From Raffaelea ambrosiae (lineage: Eukaryota; Ascomycota; Sordariomycetes; Ophiostomatales; Ophiostomataceae), in contig PCDI01000009.1 of NCBI GenBank assembly GCA_002778195.1, positions 1,375,405 to 1,386,989 on the forward strand: a DNA stretch of 11,585 bases, in the 5' to 3' direction. Of this stretch, positions 1 through 6,981 are shown piece by piece. Positions within the stretch are counted from its first letter, which is position 1; each line of letters begins with the position of its first letter. The notes under the pieces are model-generated. The model was not told the DNA's origin, ran no database searches, and saw only the letters and a list, made by a program, of their open reading frames with translations. A program made the position numbers and the translations under genes.

Positions 1-1700
1 GGGGGGTGGGTGAATTGGAGGTGATACCAGGACGCCGAATACAGCACAGCACAAACAGCGTCGGGGAAGCATCTCGTCGAGTCTGATGCCATTCTTGGCC
101 GGCAAGCTGCTTGGCCGGCCTCTTTCTGGTATCCTCCCTCTCTGGGTTTCCAAGCCTCTTCGAGTCACTCACTCTTTCCAGCCCAGTTTCATGTAACTGT
201 GTACATTCCATGTACTTTCCAAGCCTCCTTCAGGCTACCATCCCAGCCCTGTTCTCCAGGCCTCTTCAAGTCACTCCTGTCCCTCGTCCACATCTCTTCC
301 AAGCTACCACCTACTTTCCCAGTCCCTCCCATCCCGATCTGGTCCCCGAGTCGGCCTTGTGGCCGACAGTGCTCCAGTATCCCTTCTCCTTTTGCCACAC
401 TCGCAACTGGCGTGTGAGTAAGAAAGCGTGTACCGCCAGCTGCCGCATCAGGACTGGCCATAGTCTTGTCCAACCAAACCAGAGCAGCACGTCCTGGATA
501 GACCCTGTATCGTCCCTGCTCGCACTCCGATGTGTCCAAAGGGAAAAGCCCGCTGATGCTGCTGCTGCCGCCGCCGCTGCTGCTCTGTCCTCCACCTGCC
601 CTTGTGTCTGCATATGTGTGCCTGCCGCCGCCATTCTTCTGTGCCATCGCGTTGTCCCCTTCGCAGCCTCTTTCGTATTTATTATTCTGCATCTGCCCGG
701 ACTGTCTGGTCTACCTAGCCCACCTGGAACAGCTCGATGGTCTGCTCTGTCGTCTCATCTCTTTCTTTCGAATTGCTGGCCCCGACCCTGGCCGTGCTTT
801 TTTTCCCATCCGACCCGGATATCTGAAAATCTCCCCTCCGTCGCCCTTGCAGCTTGGACCGCTTTGCCTCCCGCGCCTTTCGCCTCTCTTTCTCGTTCCA
901 TCCCCGTGTTGTTGGGAGCCGTTTCCGCTCCTCCCGCGAGAGATCCCATCCCAAGCGTTCGGGGCGACCACACACCCTCAGCGGCTACCCTCCACCAGCA
1001 GCCAGCATCGGCCGGCACAGCACAAACGCGCTCGCTTGAAGGAGCCGTCCCGGGGCTAGAGAGGGGGCTGTTGACTCCTTCTGCGTGTTTGACCGGATTG
1101 CTCGAAGATCGATTCGCGATCTCCTTGTCCTCAAATCGCCATCCTGTCACGATTTCGATCCAGTATGTCTAGCCCGACCCTTGGAAGTCTGGCTCTGCTT
1201 CCGCGTGTCCTTTTTTTCTTTTTTTTTTTCTTTTCTTATTTAATTGTTATTATTGTTTTGCTTTCTCTTTTTCCCTCTTTTTCTCTCCATCCTCTGGCCT
1301 CCAAGCCCGTTTAAATTCCTCTCGAATCGCTGCTCGTGTCCAGTCCATTTCCCATCCCTTGCCAGACAAAGACGATGCAAGGGGAGCTTAGTGCCCCATT
1401 TAGCTCGTCTTATGGCGCCATTTGGCCTGTCTTGCACCGGGCCAAGCTCCCAAGCTCCCGCTAGGATCCACCAAAAGGGCCTTTGACCTGTCCCTAGCTC
1501 GGCCTAGACTCCGCCCTAAGGTCCTCTAACGCGGGCCTAGCTTTCCAGCACACCTGCACATCCTCTCTCTCTCTCCCCCCAACGACAGCCGCTGGGTAGG
1601 CTGCATCTGGCGCCGTTTGCTCTTCTGGAGGAGCAGCATTAAACATATGCAAGCACATAAACACGCTACGAGCATGTCCAATGGTGGGCTTACACGCGCA
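1..1700. other. C/T-rich non-coding region with degenerate direct repeats
   Basis: The + strand is pyrimidine-rich throughout, which keeps a 353-codon frame (111-1172) open; its Ser/Pro/Leu-rich composition and lack of domains argue against a gene. A 21-base phrase at 150-170 recurs at 256-276 with two mismatches, and shorter relatives (CCAAGCCTCCTTCAGGCTACC at about 219-239, CCAAGCTACC at about 299-308) lie between and after. A CTG/CCG triplet run occurs at about 553-584. TCGCGATC at 1114-1121 matches the StuA consensus. Bases 1392-1440 hold two diverged copies of a CCATTTxG phrase. Confidence 0.5.
1208..1270 (+). repeat. Poly-T / T-rich tract
   Basis: Runs of T interrupted by single C (1211-1236) lead into ATTTAATTGTTATTATTGTTTTG. 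This is the most AT-rich stretch of the first kilobases and could be a nucleosome-poor or transcript-end region. No coding evidence. Confidence 0.6.
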
Positions 1701-2690
1701 AGTGTGCTCCAACGGTGTCGCACCCGATAGCGTTCGTGGGCGTCCCGGGGACTGGAGACCTGGGAGCGAAACAGGAAGGAGCGACTGTGAGCTACTGTGA
1801 GCTACTGCCTAAAACACGCATTGCTGGCAAAAGAGCCTCAATGGAAAAATCTAAGATCCGAAAACAAGGAGAAAAAAGAAAAGAAAGAAAATGCAGCAGT
1901 ACACACTACATCACGACAATTTAGACATCGGAAAGAAAGAACCACAGAAGGCTTCAAGCGTTGTGTTGCTCCCAGGTCCTTCCTGCCAGGCACACGGACC
2001 CTTCACTTCCCCCCTCCCCACCCCCCTCCCTTGCATAGCTGCATCATTTCCCTCTCTTCCGCACTCCTGCATGGAACAGAACCGACCCAAGATCTGGGCT
2101 GAATGCCGGAAGAAAAATTCGAATGGGAGGGCCCAAAAATCCCGTCATCAAATGCACCAGCAATATCCAAAAATGGACGGCGACAGCAGATGGGGTTTAA
2201 AAAAAAGAAGCCATAGCAGAACAAGTGCGAACTGATCTGCCGCTGGCTTACGGGGATACCTAGGAGAGCAGGTAGCTAGCTGCCCACTTTGCCTTGCCCC
2301 ATTGCAAGCGATCTGCCGGGCACTCCAGCCTGTCCCTACCAAGATCCACCTTGCAATGTTCCAGAGACTATCCTCATTCCCCGATTCAGACTGTTGTCTG
2401 TGGACCTAACCAATGGGAAGCCAACGCGACATTCTTACTGACCAATAATGGCACAGCGCAGGCAGGCTTTCCAGCAGGCCATACCTAGTCTACACTGGTT
2501 CCCGCGAGCCAGTCGACTACCTCAAGCGTTGCTATACTCTGTGCGGTACGTGTGTCTTTACCCAGTTTGTCTCTTGGTTTTCTTGTCGTCCCTCTCCCGT
2601 CCTGGGATGGTGTGGAGTGTGCGTGGTCCGTGGTCGTCTGTCAGTATTACGAGTTGACAAGGACGCTATTGTTCGGCGAGACAGGCGGTC
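1700..2690. other. Intergenic region, partly A-rich
   Basis: No gene is supported. A tandem decamer ACTGTGAGCT occurs twice (1784-1803), followed by an A/G-rich stretch at about 1850-1895 and another A-rich segment at about 2105-2225. Bases 2000-2070 are C/T-rich. The open frames of 60-115 codons lack domains and credible composition. Confidence 0.55.
2408..2447 (+). promoter_or_regulatory. CCAAT / StuA-like / AbaA-like motif cluster
   Basis: Within 40 bp there are two CCAAT boxes (2410-2414 and 2442-2446), an ACGCGACA at 2424-2431 that fits the StuA consensus WCGCGWNM, and CATTCT at 2430-2435 that fits the AbaA consensus CATTCY. The last two overlap by two bases. StuA and AbaA act in the same developmental network as Medusa. 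The distance to the medA ATG is about 4.5 kb, so function is uncertain. Confidence 0.3.
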
Positions 2691-2704
2691 GTTGGATGAA
2701 AGCT

Positions 2705-2917
2705 GAAAAAGAAAAGAAAGCAAAAGAAAGCAAAAGAAGAGCGAAAGAAGAGCAAAAGAAGAGCAAAAGAAAGGAGAGCAAAACGAGAGGAGAGCAAAAC
2801 AAGAAAAAGAGAGAAAAAGAAAGCACGAAAAAGCAAAGCAAGAAAAGCAAAACAAAAAAGCAAAGCAAAAAAAAAGAGAAACAAAAAGGAAACAAAGAAA
2901 AAAAGAAAGCAAAGCAA
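2705..2917 (+). repeat. T-free, A/G-rich low-complexity tract (213 nt)
   Basis: Not one T occurs in 213 consecutive bases. The tract is built from variations of AAAGAAAGC, AAGAGCAAAAG and AAGCAAAGC. The + strand frames read Lys/Glu/Ser/Arg and the - strand frames read Phe/Leu/Ser/Cys, which mimic charged and membrane proteins but merely reflect the repeat. Near-homopurine tracts can form unusual structures or exclude nucleosomes. No gene is supported. Confidence 0.9.
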
Positions 2918-3275
2918 TAGCAAGCAACCCCAACAGCAGCGCCAACATCCAAAAAAAAAAAGCCAAAAGAAACCAAAGCATGCAGCAGGAAAGGGAGAGA
3001 ACGAGCTACTACACGACGAAGTGCCCACCCCAAAAGGCAACGAGCAGCACTGAGACTGACAAAAGAGCCGAAAAAGAAACGAAGTCGCAGGCACCTGCAG
3101 GAACAAGAAACCATCTTGCCACAGCCGCTAAAACAGCAAAGCGCAGGGAGAAGCGCCAGAATACTCGTGGGCACACACTCGTACACCGCACATATACACA
3201 CGCGCACACAGGCACACCCAGCTACGAGCAGCCAAAACCGCACCGAACCCAAACGCACAAGCACACGCACGCATA

Positions 3276-3297
3276 AGCACAGCACAGCACAGCACAG
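3276..3297 (+). repeat. Pentanucleotide repeat (AGCAC)4
   Basis: Four perfect AGCAC copies at 3276-3295 are followed by a partial copy. They follow a CA-rich segment (about 3170-3275) with many CACAC and GCACA words. A shorter CAGCACAGCACA run occurs near 41-53. This is simple-sequence DNA without coding evidence. Confidence 0.9.
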
Positions 3298-3340
3298 GCT
3301 GCACTGCACACCTCCAACCAACAGCTGTTAGCGGTCCGGG

Positions 3341-3929
3341 CGGCTCCGGACTAGGCCTGCCAACAACGCTCTAGGGCTGGTCAGTACGGGGTATCTTGTG
3401 CGTGCTCCCTGGACAGTCTTTTCCACAGCCTTCTGAGCAGCCCTTTGAGCAGTCTTCGACTACTCTCAGGCCGTCTGAAAGGCTGTCTCCGTCCTGCGAG
3501 CCTTGACAGTCTCCAATCTCGGCAGACCCTCCTTTTCCAGCGTCGCAGTGTTTGTGCGCGCCATCGCCGGCTGACAAGGGTGTAAAAAAGACTATCCTAG
3601 CCGGCGATCGTTCGTCGATCCTAAGACACACACAAAAAAAAAAAGAGACAGAAAAAGGGCCAAAGAACGGGCCACCAACCACAGGAAGGCGACACGACCA
3701 GCAGGAAGTCACCGGCTACCAGGCAAAGTTGCAGGACACCCCGGTCAACCAAAAGCCAAGCAACCCAAAAAGCACCACATCCAGCCAATCAGGTGCCGGG
3801 CTCCCGAGCTGATACGCCCACACCCCCCATCTACTAACACCAGCCAGATGCGCACGCCCTCCCCGACGTTTACACGACAACTGCACCAGCAAGCAGCCCT
3901 CAGCGATCGGCCTGCCCTTCTGCCCCCCC
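3341..3929. other. Intergenic region with CCAAT box and A-rich segment
   Basis: Bases 3341-3560 are of mixed composition with short repeated phrases (CTGAGCAG and TTGAGCAG near 3435-3455). From about 3585 to 3900 the + strand is A/C-rich and poor in T, including an A-tract around 3632-3643. A CCAAT box sits at 3785-3789 in AGCCAATCAGG, the classic extended context for the CCAAT-binding complex. No convincing gene is seen. It could be a divergent promoter because strand composition flips just downstream. Confidence 0.4.
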
Positions 3930-5025
3930 ATACCTGCTTTTACGCTTCAGATCATCGCTGCGTAAGTGACCACATCCCTGTCCCCTACCCGTTACTCCCG
4001 TTCCCCCGCTGTCCCGTGCATCTCTTGCTTGCTACACCGGGGAGGTATGCTTTTTTTTGGTGCTATTGCTCTCAGTGTTCCTTTTTTCTGTGCGTCTTAT
4101 TACTGGTCGTGCTGGACCGAGTTTGGGGTTTCTTGATAGGCAGAGTAGTGCTTGCTGTGTTTGCTGCTGTTTGCCCCAGAGAAAGGGCAGTTTTTCCATA
4201 ACGTGCTGCGCATCAGCTCTCCATGACACACTCTTCTGTTTGCACGAGGGGTTCTATTTGACTTCCCCAAGTCCTGCCCAGCTTCTCTACTCTATCAGCT
4301 TGCCTGTTTACTTACTTGCTTGCCTGCCGGCCGGGTTGCTTTCTCTCTGTTTGCCTCCCCTCAGAAAGCGCACCAGTGGCCGCGTCTCTGACCTCGTCGC
4401 CTGTCTGCCTCCCAGCCCAGACAGGGGTTGTCGCTGTGCTCTCCTCCTTCTACCCTGCTGCCACTGCCCTGCTGCCACTGCTTGCTGCCACTGTCCGCCC
4501 AGCATGCGCACAGGACACACCCTCTCACTGTATATCACTGTACACCCTCTTGCGGTACACCTCTTGCCAGACGACGCGCTCTCATGCCTTCTTCTCTATC
4601 CCATACACCCACCCTCCGAGCATATATACACCCTGTGGACACACAAAAACACCCTACAGACTAATACACCCACCGAGCCCCATGCCACACCCCCCCCCGT
4701 CCCTCCTCGGTCATCTCTCAGAAGTAAATGAGACCCCCTGCCCTTCCTATTTCTGGCTCCCACTTTGCCGGCTGCCCACTGCAAGGCGCAACACGCAATC
4801 ACCACCACCTGCCCAGCGTTATCCTTGCCACTCCCTCTGCGCCTCGGGGACCTCTCAGAGATCGGCCTCAACGGCTGGCCAGTTCGGGCCTTGTCACGCT
4901 CCATCCTAGTCCTCCCCCACCTCCCACCACACCCCTGCCTCTAGCACGAACAGGGTCCCAATATCAAGGGAGACAAGTCCAGTGGAGCTGCTGCCCTCAT
5001 ACGACGAGCCCACCGGCACAGAAGG
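3930..5025. other. C/T-rich non-coding region
   Basis: The + strand becomes C/T-rich here and stays so for most of the distance to medA. Open frames of 100-220 codons on the + strand have biased Leu/Cys/Pro/Ser composition, mutually overlapping frames and no recognisable domain. Their openness is explained by pyrimidine bias, as TAA, TAG and TGA each need two purines. Repeated CTGCCACTGCC-like segments occur at about 4456-4492. No gene is supported; it is probably promoter or leader DNA. Confidence 0.6.
4618..4634 (+). promoter_or_regulatory. TATA-like element CATATATACA
   Basis: CATATATACA at 4621-4630 contains TATATA and lies in C/T- and C/A-rich DNA. If used on the + strand, it would start a leader of about 2.3 kb before the medA ATG, compatible with the long leaders of fungal developmental regulators. 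No other evidence of initiation is visible, and chance occurrence is quite possible. Confidence 0.2.
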
Positions 5026-5158
5026 ACACAGGGACACAAGGCAGAAGGACAAAAAAAAACCCACTATAAGAAAAAGGAAAAGAATTAAACCAGAAGAACG
5101 TGGCCAAAAAGGGCAACAGACACAAGAATTAAGAGAGAAAAAAGCCCGAAAAGACGTC
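5026..5158 (+). other. A-rich island with TATA-like element
   Basis: About 130 nt of A-rich, T-poor sequence interrupts an otherwise C/T-rich + strand. It includes CTATAAGAAAAAGG, with a TATAAG match at 5065-5070, and polyA runs. It could be a core-promoter segment (TATA-like plus A-rich spacer followed by a CT-rich start region) or simple low-complexity DNA. No coding potential is evident: the open frame through it is Lys/Arg/Glu/Gln only because of base composition. Confidence 0.25.
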
Positions 5159-6320
5159 TTAGTCCATAGTCTGCTAGGCCAGGGCCAGTTAAGCTCCCAG
5201 CCAGCTCCCACCCTCTCCTTGCAGCTCTACGAGCCGGGAATGACGATTGTCGACGCTCTGTCTCCTCTCGTCGCCTCTCGTTCCCTCTCGTCCCCTCTTG
5301 TCTCCTCCTCCTGGTCGCTCTCGGTTGCCTCTGGCTCCTCTTGTTCGGCTCGTGTCACACCCCTATGGGCTGTATGGCCGGTCTCGACCTCCTCGACTAC
5401 ACCTCCCCACTCTGATCTGTGTTGTACGACGCGCCTTGCCTCAGAACAGACAAAACCCACTCATCGCCAGCCTTCTGCTCCGTCTGGATGCCTTGATATA
5501 CTTCCTCTCTTCTTCCTCCTCCTCCTCTCCCTATACCTTCATGCCATGCCCCGCCCGGGAAGTTTTTCCAGATCCCCAAGCTCCTCCAGTCCCTGCTCCT
5601 TTGCATTTTTACATTTCAACACATCCCTCCCTGTCGCTGTTTCCGATCTGACAGGACATTCTCTGCTTTTAGTCCCTGGACCCTTTGCATCCAAGTTTTT
5701 AAAGTATTGCTCGTGGACCCTGCCCTTTTGTTGGCGGTACCGGAGTCAATCCCTTGGTCCTTCTGTCCTGTCATATTTTTGCTTGTTCTGTGGCTGCAGA
5801 CTTCTGTTTACTTTTGCTCAAATCCGGCGCAGCCTCTCAAACGCACAGGAGCACAAACACATTCCCGTCTCCGTCTGCCGTTGGGCCGTTTCCATCCCCC
5901 ATGGCCCAGCAGTTTGATTAACAAACAACTGTTAGTCCCTGACAGCAACAACGACCGCTCTTCATCCCATCTTCCGGCAAACGTGTGCACCATATCTTCA
6001 TATACGCAAAGCACCCACCGGCAAACGTCCCGGCAAACAGGACCCATCCCGCAAACATTGTTTTTGCTTTCCCGCGAACTGCCAAATCACCAAGACGGCT
6101 GCCGGTATTAGTCTCACTCTTCTATATTACTTTCAGCAGCGCTGGTCTGCTCTGGTCTCATCTCGCATAGAACCAGTCCCAGCACAACAACGACAAGGTT
6201 GAGCAGTCTGAGACTGGCCCACGAGATCCGCCCACAGAACAGTGCCAGCCGCGCAATCCTACGCTCAAGCCCTCGAGCCTGCACTCTCCAATTTCACACC
6301 ACTCTCCCGAAGTCTGTGTG
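5159..6320. other. C/T-rich non-coding region, probable distal medA leader/promoter
   Basis: Ser/Leu/Pro-rich open frames (for example through 4982-5917) show no conserved domain and change composition with the DNA. Short repeated phrases such as CCTCTCGTCxCCTCTCG occur at about 5255-5300, and CTCCTCCTC runs near 5510-5530. Near 5990-6060 the trinucleotide-like phrase CGGCAAACG/CCGCAAAC repeats loosely. Nothing looks like an exon with good splice partners, although a CCTTGCAG acceptor-like string ends at 5224. Confidence 0.55.
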
Positions 6321-6378
6321 CACATTCCGGAGCCTTTTGGAAAAAAAAAAAGAGTGTGGTGTGTTGGTAACACATTCC
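6321..6378 (+). promoter_or_regulatory. Paired AbaA-like CATTCC motifs
   Basis: CATTCC occurs at 6323-6328 and 6373-6378, both within the context CACATTCC and exactly 50 bp apart. A third CATTCC is at 5860-5865. CATTCY is the known target of TEA/ATTS factors such as AbaA, a conidiation regulator in the same network as Medusa. A six-base motif is common by chance, and other CATTCY matches are scattered upstream, so this is only a candidate. Confidence 0.25.
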
Positions 6379-6457
6379 ACACACCCCAACTAGTCTCAAC
6401 CTTTTGGGGTGGCAATATCAAAAGCCCTTCGACTCTTGGTATGTTTCCTTTCCCCCC

Positions 6458-6529
6458 ATGTCTCTTCCCCAGGCAACCAAAAGAAGGAATCTTCCGTCGA
6501 CACAAACTTCGCCTGCCTTGTTATTTTAG
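6458..6529 (+). other. Short upstream ORF (23 codons)
   Basis: ATG 6458 reads MSLPQATKRRNLPSTQTSPA and ends at TAG 6527-6529. It overlaps the 88-codon upstream ORF in another frame. After this ATG no further ATG occurs on the + strand until the proposed medA start at 6982, so these two are the only late upstream starts a scanning ribosome would meet. Translation is not demonstrated. Confidence 0.3.
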
Positions 6530-6540
6530 CCTCTCTCTTT

Positions 6541-6628
6541 CTCTGTCTCTCTGTCTCTCTGTCTCTCTGTCTCTCTGTCTCTCTGTCTCTCTGTCTCTCT
6601 GTCTCTCTGTCTCTCTGTCTCTCTGTCT
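6541..6628 (+). repeat. Octamer microsatellite, 11 perfect copies of CTCTGTCT
   Basis: Bases 6541-6628 are eleven uninterrupted copies of CTCTGTCT, flanked by further CT-rich DNA from about 6531 to 6637. The unit length is not a multiple of three, so the repeat encodes a rotating Ser/Leu/Cys/Val pattern and each copy-number change shifts the downstream frame. The strand is fully pyrimidine apart from one G per unit. It lies within the presumed medA leader. Confidence 0.97.
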
Positions 6629-6903
6629 CTGTCTCTCATATCCTCCCTCTCCCATATCCACACAGACACAGTCTCCCTCTATCTCCCTTGGCTTTCCCGT
6701 GTCCTAGTACTACCAAACGGAGTGACGATCACCTAGTCGTCCCTTTGCAAGCCACTTTTCCTACCTGTTTTCTGTTCAAAATCCCAACGTGCTGGAACAC
6801 TTGTCAAAGTTCAGGAGCTTACACAGGACTCCAGTCGTACCCTCGGTTGCTCGAGAGTGACGCAGGGAGTGGGTCAGACAACTTAAGACCCTCGATCATC
6901 TAT

Positions 6904-6981
6904 CTCCCTTCCCCTATTAACTCCTCCTCTCTCCTCCTGCCTCTCAAACAATACTTCACACTCCAGCCTGCAGCTTTTCTC
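6904..6981 (+). promoter_or_regulatory. C/T-rich tract and proximal leader before the medA start
   Basis: A strongly pyrimidine-rich stretch (CTCCTCCTCTCTCCTCCTG) at about 6920-6940 is followed by CAAACAATACTTCACA. In filamentous fungi a CT box just before a CA-type site often marks transcription initiation, so a proximal start site near 6945-6960 is possible, giving a very short leader. No TATA box sits at a suitable distance. The -3 base before ATG 6982 is C, which is a weak translation context. This is inference from composition only. Confidence 0.35.

Larger units (their letters stand above)
6441..6707 (+). other. Upstream ORF (88 codons) spanning the octamer repeat
   Basis: ATG at 6441-6443 opens a frame that reads MFPFPPCLFPRQPKEGIF, passes through the CTCTGTCT repeat (Ser/Leu/Val/Cys) and stops at TAG 6705-6707, 275 nt before the medA ATG. 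The ATG is embedded in GTATGT (6439-6444), a good splice-donor hexamer. The sequence may therefore be a 5' UTR intron start rather than a translated ORF. The peptide is low complexity and unlikely to have its own function; any role would be to limit scanning to the medA start. Confidence 0.35.

Noticed and set aside
111..1172. 353-codon open frame on the + strand
   Set aside because: No ATG at the listed start. Ser/Pro/Leu/Cys-rich composition follows the C/T bias of the DNA, there is no domain, and several overlapping frames are equally open.
2647..3321. 224-codon minus-strand frame resembling a multi-pass membrane protein
   Set aside because: The Phe/Leu/Cys/Ser runs come entirely from the reverse complement of the T-free A/G-rich tract and neighbouring simple sequence; it is not a genuine membrane protein.
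3371..3712. Cys-rich minus-strand frame that might be a small secreted protein
   Set aside because: The Cys residues arise from repeated GAGCAG/GCAG phrases, a signal peptide is not convincing, and no splice or domain evidence supports it.
4982..5917. 311-codon + strand frame
   Set aside because: It begins Lys/Arg-rich in the A-rich island and becomes Ser/Leu-rich in the C/T-rich part, so it tracks DNA composition rather than protein constraint.
6541..6628. CRISPR-like array
   Set aside because: It is a perfect short tandem microsatellite with no spacers, in a fungal context.
1..6981. A transposon or viral insertion as the cause of the long upstream gap
   Set aside because: I saw no terminal inverted or long direct repeats, target duplications, transposase or reverse-transcriptase motifs.
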